64,000 nt of DNA. It comes from Typha latifolia (lineage: Eukaryota > Streptophyta > Magnoliopsida > Poales > Typhaceae). The notes under the pieces are model-generated. The model searched no databases and was not told the DNA's origin. It worked only from the letters and a program-made list of their open reading frames with translations. The stretch covers positions 10,427,096-10,491,095 of the forward strand of contig CM034100.1 in the NCBI GenBank assembly GCA_019914945.1, in the 5' to 3' direction. This document shows, piece after piece, positions 44,825 to 57,233 of this stretch (position 1 is its first letter; every line of letters starts with the position of its first letter). The translations under genes were made by a program, and so were the position numbers.

Positions 44825-46640
44825 ATGACGACAAGCAGAGCCATGGCTCCAGGGTGAGATGAGGAAGATGAGATGTCTCCAATAGAGGAGGGGGAAACGA
44901 TTGTAGGGACTTCCACCCACGGAAATGTCCGACCAAACCTGAATACGGAAGAGCCTAGTATTCAAGCCATGTTTGGGTCCCTTTCCGAACAAATGGCCAT
45001 GAACAACCAAATAATGATAGAGATGATGTGGGAATTACAGGTGACAAGGGAAGTCATAGTGAACAAAAATGTACCATCGACCTCACGACGCGAGTCCACC
45101 CGCATGAACCCGCCGCCACCGGTTCAGGATTTGCAAGCACAAGAGCCCTTGCTGCCACCACCCTATGGGCAGAGGCAAGCAAGGATGGTTCCACCAGGCC
45201 CAGTTGCAGGTGAGCCCATCCGACGAGTGAACCACTATGGAGATTGTCTTGGAGATCTAGATCTATGGGCAGGGCAATACGAACCGGAACTGCATTGAGT
45301 TAACCAAAATCGAAGGAGGAATCATCAACCATTCATGGTGCACCCTCCTCTGATTAGACAAGGACTGGGATATGATCCGGATCGAGATAACGGTATCCGT
45401 GTGCAACTTGTGCGTCTCAAATATTCCAAGTTCAAAGGTGGGGATCCGATCGATTTGTTGTATAGGACGGAACAATTCTTCGCTTACTAGGGTATAGCGG
45501 AAGAATATAAGGTGACGCTTGTAAGCTTCCACCTTGAAGATGCGGCGCTTCATTGGTTTCGAGCAGCCAATGCCCATGAGGCGATTGAAACTTGGGCTGA
45601 CTTTTGTGCCGATATCACGCGACAATTTGGAGCGTCGGGGTATGAAGACTTTGATGCTCTCCTTGCAAAGAGGGTGCAAATGACCATGGTTGGAGCATAC
45701 CAAGAAGAATTTGAGAGGATAAGTAGCCGATGCCAACCCCATGGACGGATTCAGCAACTTCGTAGCACTTTCATCTTCAGGCTGCGGGGAGACATACAAG
45801 CCGATGTGAGGGCTTTAAGATCTACAACCTTAAAGGAGGCCTTCGAAGATGCAGTACTCATGGAAGACAAACATCAAGCCATGAAGTTACACCTCAAACG
45901 GAACTGGGCGAGCCAAGGAAGCCGCAATGTAGCTCAACCAACCATAGCGGCAGGAAATGTTACCGACGTACCAAGAACTGCAATGGTGTCTCCCCGAGCA
46001 CCCCTGAAGCCCTCCTAAGATGTGAAGTATGCACCTACAGGTCTGGGATGAGCACTCACACCTACTCAAGTGGAGGAACGAAGAGCCAAAGGCCTATGCT
46101 TTCGTTGTGATGAGAAGTTTGCACCCGGACATCGCTGTGCTAAACCGATGGGATTGATGATGTTAATAGACGGATTGGAGGAGATAGAGGATGAGATTGC
46201 CACTGAAGATGAAGGTGTGGCTGGATAGCAAGGAGGAGTAGCTAAGGAGCAGCCCATGGAAGATATGATAGCCAAAATCTCCCTGCATGCATATTTAGGG
46301 ATAGCCGTGCCAAAAGCTTTGTGGGTGAATGGTATAGTCAAGAAAACCACAGTGAGAATCTTGATCGACACCGGGTCCACCCACAACTTCATTGACAAGA
46401 GGTTCTTAGGAAGATTGGGCTCGTGTCGGAACCCACGAAAGGGTTTGATGTGATGATTGGAGATGGCACCACATTGTGGGCAGATTTTATTTGTGGAGGT
46501 GTGGAATTGAAGGTGCAAGGCCAAACTTTCACATTGGATCTTTATCCGTTGGCCTTGCGAGGTACCTACATTGTCTTGGGAACCCATTGACTTCAAAGCT
46601 TGGGGCCTGTAACATTTGATTTTTCAAACCTTACACTTGC
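44825..46640 (+). pseudogene. A4 gag and protease
   Basis: From the ATG at 44825 (MTTSRAMAPG, stop, DEEDE) one frame runs to 46453 with scattered stops: coiled-coil-like NNQIMIEMMWELQVTREV, proline-rich linker, Retrotrans_gag core (ETWADFCADITRQFGASGYE) and knuckle CFRCDEKFAPGHRC near 46100. The protease keeps its active site (RILIDTGSTHNFIDKRF near 46360). One base is missing near 46420, shifting the frame to VSEPTKGFDVMIGDGTT. This copy shows what A2 has lost from its protease. Confidence 0.8.
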
Positions 46641-46799
46641 ATTTCAGAGGAATGGTTGAAGAGTGCTGCTGGATGGAAACCAACTGTGGTAAGGGCCGAC
46701 GTTACAACCACTTTTGGGACTTCCATGCGCAAGAGACCGATCTCTACTATTGCAAATGGTTGTTGCTGAACCAAAACATCCACCATCAAGGGAAATACC

Positions 46800-48110
46800 C
46801 GCTGACATGCAAGAGCTGATGTAGGAATTCAAGGATCTCTTCGAGGAGCCCTGAGGGTTGCCACTGACCCATCAGCACGACCATCGCATCTAGATCATTC
46901 TAGGGGCTGAACCAGCAAATATTCGACCCTATCTATACCCACATGTCTAGAAGGTGGAGATCAGCAAATTGGTGGTGGAAATGCTAGAGCAAGGGATTAT
47001 TCAACCGAGTAGAAGTGCCTACTCATTGCTGGTGTTGCTAGTCTGAAAGAAAGACGGGAGTTGGCGGTTTTGCGTCGACTACCGAGCCTTGAATGCGATC
47101 ACCATCAAAAACCGGTACCCAATACCGATGATCGAGGAGTTGCTGGACAAACTTACAGGGTTGGCTTACTTCAGCAAAGTTGACTTAAGAGCAGGGTACC
47201 ATCAAATCCGCGTCGACCCGGAAGATGTGCACAAAATGGCGTTTCGAACTCACAATGGCCACTATGGGTTCTGAGTCATGCCGTTTGGGCTCACCAATGC
47301 ACCGGCTATCATGTAAGGGTTGATGAATGACCTTTTTTGCTCGCTCTTGTGTCAGTACGTGCTCATCTTCTTTGACGATATTCTAGTGTATAACAAGAAT
47401 TGGAGCGAGCACTTGCGGCATGTGCGTGAGGTGTTGAATATCTTGCAACAAAACTAGTTAAAAGCCAAGATGAGTGTGCCTATGGGGTAAGCCATGAGTG
47501 GAGTACTTGGGTCATATAATCTCAGTGAGAGGAGTGGAAGTCGATCCAAGCAAGATAAAAAATATGATGGATTGGCCGATTCCCACTAATCAGCGAGAAT
47601 TGAGAGGATTCCTTGGGTTGACGGGGTGCTATCGACGATTCGTTCCAACTACGGCAAGATTGCTGCGCCACTGACCTCCTTACTCAGAAAAGGAGGGTTT
47701 CAATGGATGAGCAAGGCGATGGAAGCTTTTGAAGCATTGAAGACAGCTGCCTACCGCACCGGTTTTGGCTCTCCCATGGCTTATATGAGCAAGGCATTAT
47801 CGAACTAGTTGTGACAGCTATCCACCTACGAGCACGAAATGCTAGCAATTCTACACGCCGTCACCACATGGCTACCCTACTTGATTGGCCAATGGTTTAC
47901 TATCCGCACGGACCAGCGTAGCTTATCCTACTTCATGGAGCAATGTGTGCATACCCCAGCACAACAATAGTGGGTCACGAAACTCCTTGGGTATGACTAC
48001 GAGCTAGTCTACAAAATGGGGATCGAGAACCGAGCAGCTGATGCTCTTTCTCGCCAACCAGACACAAATGAGCTCGCATCCTTTTGAGCACCAACCCTTC
48101 CTCTATTTTC
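46800..48110 (+). pseudogene. A4 reverse transcriptase and RNase H
   Basis: RT motifs are [20 protein letters not shown] (near 47065), [17 protein letters not shown] (47170), MPFGLTNAPA (47278) and the catalytic FFDDILVY (47368-47392). RNase H follows: LRGFLGLTG near 47610, SKALSN near 47790, RTDQRSLSYFME near 47915, and ADALSRQPDTNELAS at 48040-48080. The RNase H segment carrying the first catalytic aspartate (usual [14 protein letters not shown]) is deleted at about 47750. Several stops are present. Confidence 0.8.
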
Positions 48111-48189
48111 AGATATGTGGGGAAGCAATGTAGAGGATCAAGTCATGGAGGAGCTTGAGTCCGAGTTCAATGATTGTTTTCCTAATTCC

Positions 48190-49194
48190 ACATTGAAAAT
48201 CCCCTAGACACAAGTATGTATCTAAATACTAGGCAATGATATCACTCGTTCGCTTGAGTAAAAGCTGTAGAGATATTAAGAACGAAAGAAGAGATGAATG
48301 CCAAGATTTTAACGTGGAAAAACTCAAATGGGAAAAACTACGGATCCAAACTCGGATCAAAACCAATCACTAGAATAGTAGCAGTTACAAGACTGACTCA
48401 CAAAACAACCCGTCGATCCAAAAGACTTTGTTCCTCTCAATCTTGCTCACTAGAACCCATGATTCACTGCTTCTCGTGATTGAAGTCCAACCTCAGTAAC
48501 CCTCGAGATTGATCTTTCGTCTAGATAGCTCTTAAAATGAAAGATTATGTTTTGTAGATGAGTGGAACCTTGTTAGTTGAAGAACCGATGTAGCCTCAAG
48601 AAGTCTCCTTCAATAATGCTTCTTCAACCACAACAGAGTTAGGGCATCACAATCCTTATATATGATCTCTAAGATAGAGCCAAATCTAACTCTTATCCAA
48701 ACTCACGAGAATCCAATATTTTCAAACTTCGTTGGTGCATTCGAACGCGGCCCGGGTGCAGTCGAACAGCATGACTTGATCTCAGGTGCGTTCGAACGGG
48801 CCCGAGTGCGTTCGAACGCGACAGCTTGAATTCTTTAGGTTGCATTCGAACGCGTTTGTGAACGCAATTCTCAGTCTGTGTGAACACTAGTACCCGCGTT
48901 CGAATGCATTTGTGAACGCAGCTCTCGGTCTATGTGAACGCAGTACCTGCATTTAAACGCGTTTGTGAACGCAACTCTCGGTCTATGTGAATGCAAGCAC
49001 CTGCATTCGAACGCGTTTGTGAACGCATCGCGTTCGAACACGTTTGAAATTGCGATGTGAATTCAACAGCTTTTCTCTAATAATCTTGCAATTCTTCAAA
49101 CTAGAGATATTCTAGACTTGTATAAAGCTCATATACATGTAAAAATACACTTAGAATATTTTGTACACAATTGCCAACAATTAAAAACCTAACA
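48190..49194 (-). mobile_element. SIRE 3' LTR
   Basis: On the minus strand it starts TGTTAGGTTTTTAATTG at 49194. The far end, near 48190, is uncertain because A4 sequence adjoins without a clear duplication. The LTR contains TTCGAA palindromes (48730-49040) like those of the gypsy families, although it is otherwise unrelated to them. Confidence 0.7.
48725..49060 (-). repeat. TTCGAA palindrome array in the copia LTR
   Basis: About seven TTCGAA cores in GCGTTCGAACGC-like context, alternating with GTTTGTGAACGCA modules and 'ctcggtctatgtgaa' spacers. The spacer sequences differ from those in gypsy LTRs. Confidence 0.85.
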
Positions 49195-49196
49195 AT

Positions 49197-49524
49197 CTCC
49201 CCCTTTGACAATTTGTAACAAAACATCTAGTTTACAAGATATTACAAAGAATTCAAAATGAGCATTCAACAAGTGTAGTACTTTTAGCATATCAATCCCT
49301 TCAAATAAACATATACTAATCCAAGATCAAGTGAAAATAACTAGAAATGAATAACAATCCAAACACAAGTTATCAAGCAAGCATAAGTTCACAAGTACTC
49401 AAGCAAAGTTATTATGCAGTAAACATAAACTAGTAAACTCCCCCTACGCCATTTCTCACCCTACACTAGTAAACTCCTAAACTCCAAACACACGTCTAAA
49501 CTCACACTCACTCTCCCCCTTTTT
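49197..49524 (-). promoter_or_regulatory. Polypurine tracts of the SIRE element
   Basis: The minus strand has AAAGGGGGAGATTG just before the LTR (49207-49194), and upstream copies near 49440 (TAGGGGGAGTTT) and 49513-49524 (AAAAAGGGGGAGAGTG). Multiple tracts of this kind are a known Sirevirus trait; the LTR-proximal one primes plus-strand DNA. Confidence 0.75.
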
Positions 49525-49559
49525 GACACAAATGCCAAAGACTAGGAACTCGGAGGGAA

Positions 49560-50567
49560 CTAACGATGAAGAATCGACAACACGGAGTCGAGTACGATCC
49601 CCTGACGAGCTTGCTCAACTCGTAAATCATTCACGACCGAATGGAGGTCCTGCACCTGAGTGCTAAGCTGATCGAAACGGTTAGAGAACTATGGTAGCTC
49701 CCCCTCAGTGTGAGATGAGTCATCGTCCGAACTGTCATCAGAAATGTCGAGGTGTGATGAACGTCCAGCGGCGGAAGAGGACGGCTTGAGAGGAGATGAC
49801 TGATCATGAGCTTGACTCCGCTTAAGGGAAGTAAGGGAAGGTTCCGAGGCATCCACTCACACCCCACTCTGAGTGCACAAATTGGTAATAAATATGCCAA
49901 ACGGCAACCCTTCACGGGGCGCTTCTTTCTGTGCAGCTGTTAGAATGGAATCGTAGATCACCGCAGCCAAATCAACAGAAACTCCCGACAACATCGCATG
50001 AAGGAGGAAGGCACGATCAGGACTAATACTGGAATGGTGAGTCTTGGGGGTGTTGTTGTATAGACAAAGCAGGTGAAGCATGCGAGCCACTGATGTCAGT
50101 TTCGCATGAGGCATCATGTTGCCCTTCCAACGTTCCCCTTTGACTAACACAATACCAGCATATTCGTTGACATCAGGAAGTGGAGTAGACGATGCATACT
50201 GGAACTCACCATCAGGAAGTTGGAGTTCTACACGAATAACATCGGAGTCCAAGTAGATCGAAACCCCACGGACAATAGAACGTATACAGCGTTCTAAAAC
50301 CGTGGCATTACTGAAAATTTACCTAACCACTTCCACATATGCAGTCCCGCTCATCCGACACATGGATAACCATCCTCGCTCAGTAAAGATCTGTTTGATC
50401 CCCAAGGCAGAAAATTCAGAAATGACTACGGGCCGTTCACAAATAATAGGTCAAGTGCCAAAATTGTGTTTGTATCGCCTGACAGCCGTAGATGTAGAAA
50501 ACTTGGGAGCCAAAGTAGGTAAGGAAGCCGGCCTAGGTTTCTTGGAAACTGCAGCTTTTCTAGGCAT
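49560..50567 (-). pseudogene. Extra 3' ORF of the SIRE element, plant-transposon-protein-like
   Basis: One minus-strand frame of 336 codons from ATG 50567 (MPRKAAVSKKPRPAS) to TAG 49560, broken by four stops (50451, 50319, 49857, 49689). The N-terminus is basic. The middle reads ERPVVISEFSALGIKQIFTE, RGWLSMC, GVSIYLDSDVIRVELQLP, SVARMLHLLCLYN, LHAMLSGVSVDLAAVIYDSI and LPFGIFITNLC. This resembles the domain named putative plant transposon protein, from memory of its pattern. The C-terminus is Ser/Asp-rich and then a short coiled coil (QLSTQVQDLHSVVNDLRVEQ). Function is unknown; it occupies the env-like position of Sireviruses. Confidence 0.65.
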
Positions 50568-52129
50568 TCTTGAGAAAGAAACAAGATGCAAGATTCAATA
50601 CATGCCTAAAGCAAACAAAAAGATAGCAGGAAATCCAAAAAATGCAAGAAATCATGAAGGCCCTAAATGAAATCCATCATCCACTTGATTGTAACTTTAA
50701 CGTGATCATACAAGAAATATCAAGATTGTAACTTTAACGTGATCAAAACACGAAAACGCACGAAATCAATCAACATCAAGAGACTTAATTGAATAAAAAA
50801 ATAGGAAAATTGATGGATGATCATACCTCGCAAAAGTGAAGAAAAACTAAGAAATTTCGGAGGAGAACTACCCTCTAAAAGGATTTGAAGTGAGAAATTT
50901 GATGAAAAAGACCAAGATCTTGAAGATTTGAGAGGGAGAAAATGAAGGGTTTCTAGGGTTTGGAAGATGGAAGATAAAAATCCTTGGGTTCGGACGTAAT
51001 ATATAAAGAATCCTCGAGTGCGTTCGAACACACCAGTCTGCGCGTTCAAACTCAAAAATTTGCGTTCGAACGGCCCCTTTTTTTATTTAAAAAATCTTTT
51101 TGGAGATGCACTTCTAGAAATTCAAAATAGATTCAAGACATAGAATATGACAATCGAATGAAATAAGTCATACACAAATCAATCAAATCATCAAAAGCAT
51201 ATTATAATAAATTCTAATGCATCACTTAAAATTAAATTAATCTTGATTGATCATAACAATATGCATATGCAAGGTGAGCATAGATAACATGAAACATTCT
51301 TCTTAAATAAACTTTCCTTTGTAAACAATGATACAACACAGTAGTCAAACCGACTTAGTATTTAAATTTGCACTTTTTGACTTATTCTCCATAACCGAAC
51401 ATAAATTTTTCCTGTATATTTTTTTATACATAAACCATATAGGTGCGATGATGGCTTTCACATATGAGTAGATAGCCCTTTTCTTGTTGTACATATCAAA
51501 CAATGTGCAAGAAGATATTCACAAATATCAAAAAAATTTATTTAATTTGCAAGCAATGTACTGAGTCAAATTAGACTCTAAACAAGATAGCTTTCACACT
51601 AACTCATTGTAGCCCTTTTCATTGATTTTTTATGAACACATTTGTGATGACTAAGCATGAGGTTAAACTGTGCAAATCAACGTCAATAGTGAGCTATTTT
51701 AAAAACAAATTCATGATGTCATGCTCACTCAAGAATATACACATGTTATGCGTGCATTAAATTTAGTTTAATTATCATAGAAGTCGAGAGAGTGAATAAA
51801 TCAGAAATGATACAATATACTGCAAGATGACAAAATTGACTATAATAACTCATAATCAAGAGAAAAATCAAATTTATATGTCAAGAGTATTTTATTGAAT
51901 CTAGGAGTGCATCAAATTTTTTTTATGACAAAAATACTCTCGACAAATCTGTAACTAAAATCAAAGAGAAAATTTCAGAGTAAACGAAAACCTAAAAAGA
52001 AACGAAAAGAAATAATAAAAAAACACGCAAACCAAAACAAAAAAATCAATCCAAAGCACAAATCCCTAAACAAGTACGAAGATACTCAAATCTTTGTAAA
52101 TCCAAAGGTTTTGTAAATAGATCACTCAA
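50568..52129 (-). other. SIRE spacer between RNase H and the extra ORF
   Basis: AT-rich, without preserved coding sequence. At 51015-51075 it contains three TTCGAA/GTTCAAAC-type motifs (GTGCGTTCGAACACACC, GCGTTCGAACGGCC). A run-like tract of A and T lies at 51900-52050. Confidence 0.6.
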
Positions 52130-54486
52130 CTATTTCTCCGTCTCAACATATTCTAATGCTATTGTTTTGTCTTCAACTAACTCGCATATAAAATGATGTC
52201 GGATATCAATATGTTTTGTACGCGAGTGTTGTACCGGATTTTTTGATATATTAATAGCACTCATGTTATCACAATAAAGCACCATAGTATCTTGTTCAAT
52301 GCCGTAATCTTTGACCATCTATTTCATCCATAGTAACTGAGAACAACAACTTCTCGCTGCAATATACTCGGCCTCCGCAGTACATAAAGATATCGAGTTT
52401 TGTTTCTTACTATGCCAAGCAACCAAATTATTTCCAATATAAAAACATCCACTTGAGGTACTTTTTCTATCATCACATGAACCTGCCCAATCAGAATCTG
52501 TGTATCTAGATATGCTAGCTCCCAAGTCATAAGTAAACCAGATACCTAAGTCAACTGTGCCATCGATATATTTTATGATATGTTTCGCAGCAAACAAATG
52601 TGTCTCCTTACGTTCAGACTGAAACCTAGCACACACACCGACACTAAATGCAATGTCAAGTCTACTATTAGTTAAGTACAAAAGACTACCAATCATGCTC
52701 CTATACGATGTCTGATCAACACTTTTTCCTGAAATATCCTTACCTAGTTTGGTAGTTGTACTCATAGGAGTTCTAGCATGTTTTGCATTTTCTAAACCGA
52801 ATTTAGTCACAAGATCCTTAGCATACTTGGTTTGAGCGATAAATAACCCTCTTTCCAATTGAGTAATTTGAAGTACCAAAAAGAACTTCAACTCACCCAT
52901 CATGCTCATCTCAAAATGACTATGCATGAGATCTAGAAACTCCTTAGCTAACGATTGACTCGTTGCCTCGAAGACAATGTCATCCACATATATTTGTGCC
53001 ACAACTAAACTCTTGTTCGACCATCTAATGAACAATGTCTTGTCCACTCCCCCTCGAGTGAACCCCGTATCCACTAAAAAAGTGGTCAGCTTCTCATACC
53101 AAGCTCTTGGAGTTTGTTTTAGCCCGTAGAGAGCCTTTTTCAGTTTAAACACATGAGAAGGAAATTTTTGATCTTCGAACCCTTTCGGTTGTTCCACATA
53201 AACATCTTCATTCAGAGTACCATTCAAGAAAGCACTTTTAACATCCATTTGAAACAATTTAAATTTTAAGTGACAAGCAATAGCAAGCAGTATACGAATA
53301 GACTCTAATCTAGCAACACGAGGAAATGTCTTATCAAAATCTATACCCTCAACCTGAGTATATCCCTGTGCTACGAGTCTAGCTTTATTTTGAACTATAT
53401 TGCCATGTTCATCACTTTTATTCTTGTAAATCTATTTTTTTCCAATGACGTTCACATTCTTAAGTCTAGGAACTAAATACTAAACATCATTCCTAGAAAA
53501 TTGCTCTAATTCCTCATGCATAGCATTAACTCAAGAATCATCTAACAATGCTTCCTTCACATTTTTAGGTTCAAAAGAAGATGTATAACAAGTAAATGAT
53601 ACCTCACTTTAGATTTGTCGTCTTGTCTTAATTGGTTCATTCACGTCTCCGATCACTTGTGACAATGGATGATTTGATTTCACTCTGGGAGATGGTTTCG
53701 GTATGTTGCTGTCATCTTTGTTCATTTCAACTTTGTCCTCGTCCTGATTCTCAATTTCCAAATAAATCTCCTTTCCTATTTCTTCGTCATATGTATCTGC
53801 AGAAACAGAAATAGGAGTAGCTTTAGTTAAATCAGTCATGGATTCATCTATCATAACATTAGTAGATTCCATAACAATAGAAGTGTCAAGATTAAATACT
53901 CTGTGGGCTCTGCTATTATTCGAATACCCTAAGAAGATGCCTTCATTACTTCTAGTGTCAAATTTAGTCAAATATTCTCGATCACGCAAGATATAGCATT
54001 TACTACCAAAAACTCAAAAATATTTAATACTAGGTTTCTTACCTTTCCAGATTTCATATGCAGTTATTTTTGTACCTAGTCTTAGATAAACACGATTTAT
54101 CACATGTACCGCTGTATTGACTGCCTCTGCCCAAAATCTTTGAGTAACCATTTTAGCGTGAAGCATAACCCTAGCCATTTCCTGCACAACACGGTTCTTT
54201 CTTTCCACAATCCCATTCTGTTCTGGAGTTATAGGAGCTGAAAATTCATGTTGAATACCAAGAGAATCACAAAATATAGAAAAGTTTTCATTTTCAAATT
54301 CTCTTCCATGATCAGAACGAATCCTAACTAGGGTAGTAGATTTTTCATTTTGCAATTTTAAGCATAGTGATTTAAAAACTTCAAAGGTTTCAGACTTCTC
54401 ACGTAGAGAGGAAACCCAGGTATATCTGGAGTAATCATCGACCATTAAAAATATATAGCGTTTACCTCCAAGACTTTCCATTTTTG
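52130..54486 (-). pseudogene. SIRE pol: integrase, RT, RNase H
   Basis: One minus-strand frame with about six stops. Integrase core (54478-53990): VDDYSRYTW, RSDHGREFEN and PEQNGIVERKNR give D, D and E. TGA at 54014 replaces what is probably CGA in KYF-VFGSKCYIL. RT (about 53420-52600) has MDVKSAFLNG, LKKALYGLKQTPRAWYE, the catalytic IYVDDIVF (near 52985) and EMSMMGELKFFLVLQI, characteristic of the SIRE clade. RNase H (52500-52130) has YTDSDWAGSCDDRKSTSSG and LCTAEAEYIAARSCCSQLLW. TAG at 52319 replaces a glutamine. Copia pol is normally one polyprotein with gag; that part is absent. Confidence 0.9.
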
Positions 54487-54731
54487 TTTGCCAGCCAGCT
54501 CGGGTCCTCTCCCTCTCTTTTCCCCGTGGTGGGGGGTGGTGGCATGGAGGGGGAAGGAGAGGTGGTACCTCCCCTCTTGGCTCAAGCTGGGTCAGCCCAA
54601 GTACTGCAGGCACGCCCAAGGCGTGCCTACCTCGGGTTGGCTCCCACCATCCCACCAACCCAAGCATGTCGGGCTTGAGCTGGGTTAGGTTGAGCACAAG
54701 CATGGCAGGCGTGCTCTCAGCTAGCCCCGAA
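54487..54731. other. GC-rich segment of unknown origin between copia and gypsy relics
   Basis: It matches neither the SIRE integrase it adjoins nor the B integrase at 54732. It has a repeated 'gctgggtcag/gctgggttag' theme and GGTGGGG runs. It may be a fragment of another element; no coding motif was seen. Confidence 0.4.
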
Positions 54732-57233
54732 CTCCAACCATTGTCTCGACATTTCTCCAACAAAGCATCTCAAGTACTACTCAATGCCTCGATTAACCAC
54801 CTCGGTTTGGCCGTTCATCTATGCATGGTAGGCTGAACTGACATTCAATCGAGTCCCCTGCAATCTGAAAAACTTCGTCCAAATATCGCTCATAAATAGA
54901 CGATCATGATTCAAGACAATCGTGCATAGTATTCCATGTAACCAAGCAACATCTCTAACAAAAATTTCAGCCACCGACTTAGCTAAAAGCAAATATGACA
55001 ATGCCGAAAATTGCACATACCTGCTCAACCTATCAACGACGACAAAAATAACTAAATAGCCATGTACTAGTGGAAGACCCTCTATGAAATCCATAGAAAT
55101 GTCTTCTCAAACACGGTCCGGTATAGGTAAAGGCTGTAGTAATCCGGCCGGTTTCAATGTGGTTGCCTTAGCCCTTTGACGGACTTCGCAAGTCCGAATA
55201 AATCTCCTCACATCCCGTCTCAATCTTGGCCATGTGAAACTCTAAGATATCCTCCTATAAGTCCTCAAGACACCCTCATGACTAGCCTCTAGAGTTTGGT
55301 GGAAGTGCTCCAATAATTTCTGCAGCAATCCATCATTTACAGGTACCCAAATGCATCCGTGGTCCAGCAGCAAACCGCCTCGGTTCTCCAACTTTGGATG
55401 GCGCTTCGGATCATCCATCACCGCCTACAATAATCTTAAAATATCTGGCTCAGATGTACATGCATACCTCAGCTCATCACGGAAGGGAAAGGTAGGAGAA
55501 GAATAAGCTACAAGCTCGGCGGTATTGGGTTGGCACGATAGTGCATCCGCCGCTCTATTTTCCGTTCCCTTCTTGTATTGGATTTTGTGATCCATCCCAG
55601 AGTGCGTATGCACTGTCCCATAAAGTATAGAAGGCTCCTTTGATCGGTTTGGATAATGAATCGCCTACCGATCAAATAAGGCCTCCACTTTATCACTGCA
55701 TGCAGAATTGCCAACATCTCTCTCTCATAAGTCGATAATTGCTCAAATTTTTGTGATAAAGCCTTGCTAAGATAGGCAATGGAATATCCTCCTTACATTA
55801 GTATAGCTCCTATGCCAACACCCGACACATCACATTCCACAATTTACTCTTTGATGAAGTCTGGTAGCGCTAGAATGGGCATCGTCGTCATTGTTGTTTT
55901 TAGTTTTTCAAAGGTCGTAGTGGCTTCATCTGTCCATCTAAAAGAGTCCTTCAATAAAGAAGTGAGAGGAGCAGCGATCTTGCCATCTCTGGCGATGAAG
56001 CAGCGATAAAATCCGGTCAGCCCAAAAAATCCTCGCAATCTGATAGTAGTAGTAGGAATAGGCCAAGTGGTCATGCATGCAATCTTTTGAGGATCCGCTG
56101 CTACACCATCCGCTGAGATGATGTGGCCTAAATACTCCACTTGCGGTACTCCCCATAGGCACTTGGACTTTATCATCTTCAATTGGTTTTGCTTCAACAA
56201 ATTCAGCACATCCTCTAGTCTAGCTATACACCAAAATGTCATCAACAAATACCAAGACATACCTTCGCAACAGAAGCTGAAATATATCATTCATAAGGCC
56301 TTGAAAGGTAGCTGGAGCATTGGTGAGACCAAAAGGCATCACCTGGAACTCGTAATGACCGTTTGGAGTCCGACATGCAGTTTTCTGCATATCCACCGGG
56401 TGAACTCTAATTTGATGATACCCAGCCCTCAAGTTAAGCTTGCTAAATATAGTCACCCCTGCAAGCTCGTCCAGTAGCTCTATAATCAGAATAGAATACC
56501 GGTCCTTGATGATAATAGCATTTATTGCCTTATAGTCAACACAAAAATGCCATGTCTCATCCTTTTTTCGCACCAATAGCATGGGCAATGAGTATGAGCC
56601 ATGACTTGGTAGTATGAGGCCTTGCTCCTCCATCTCGGCTACCATCTTTGAGATAACTTCTTTTTGCACATATGGATACCTATATGGCCTAACGTTTGCC
56701 GGTGCAGCCTCGGGTACAATCTCTATGCGATGGTCCGCCACTCTCCTCGGTGGCAAATCCTATGGCTCCTCAAATAGTCTAGAAAAGTTATCTAATAAAT
56801 TAGACAATTCAATTGCAGTACCTAAACTCATTTGAGGCTCATCTCCTACTAGTCCTAACTGAAGAAGATAGGCCAAATCATACGCACAAGGCAGCCCCAC
56901 CATAGGATGCATCACAGGAATCGGCACCGAACGCCATCAAGCAGCACATCCTTGTTTCCTTGTTTAAATTTCATCCACATGCTGCGGAAATCAAATGTGA
57001 TGGGTCCCAAACTCTGTAACCACTGAGTGCTAAGGACAATATCCGCTCCTTGCAGCGCCAATGGATACATGTCCACAATGATGTCGTGTCCTTGCAGCTA
57101 TATACCAACTTGGCGACACGAGCTCTTCGCCTTAAGCTTTGTGCCGTCTCTAATAGCAACGTCAAATCCCGTGGTCGATTCGGCATCCAAACCCAATCTC
57201 CTTACTAACCTCTCGTCTAGAAAGTTGTGTGTA
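54732..57233 (-). pseudogene. Element B7 pol, left part
   Basis: Minus strand. RT at 56756-56220 is one of the best preserved gypsy RTs here ([54 protein letters not shown], catalytic FVDDILVYS near 56225). A short deletion follows, then thumb and RNase H (56210-55500: [20 protein letters not shown]), the linker, zinc domain (55330-55150, shifted) and integrase core (55094-54819: VVVDRLSRYVQF, IVLNHDRLF, with an N before the second acidic position). The end is lost at 54731. Protease starts near 57230, where A5 splits it. Confidence 0.8.

Larger units (their letters stand above)
42974..48189 (+). mobile_element. Element A4 (3'-truncated) with nested inverted solo LTR
   Basis: Plus-strand family A element: 5' LTR 42974-43855, primer site 43859-43870, inverted solo LTR 43879-44801, gag, protease, RT and RNase H. 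It ends at about 48189 at the SIRE copia LTR. Unlike A2 and A5 it retains RT, so it shows the original domain order of family A (gag-protease-RT-RNase H). Confidence 0.85.
48190..54486 (-). mobile_element. SIRE-clade Ty1/copia element (5'-truncated, defective)
   Basis: Minus-strand order: integrase, RT, RNase H, about 1.5 kb AT-rich spacer, an extra ORF relic, three polypurine tracts, 3' LTR. Integrase before RT defines Ty1/copia. The RT motifs and the GGGGGAG tracts followed by TTGTTAGG match Sireviruses. Gag, protease and the 5' LTR are missing beyond 54486. Confidence 0.85.

Noticed and set aside
50302..50670. 122-codon plus-strand ORF
   Set aside because: It is antisense to the SIRE 3' ORF relic, whose frame shows domain-like sequence across four stops.
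54014..54763. 249-codon ORF as a complete novel protein
   Set aside because: Its first ~85 codons are GC-rich junction sequence and unrelated flank; only the remainder is copia integrase.
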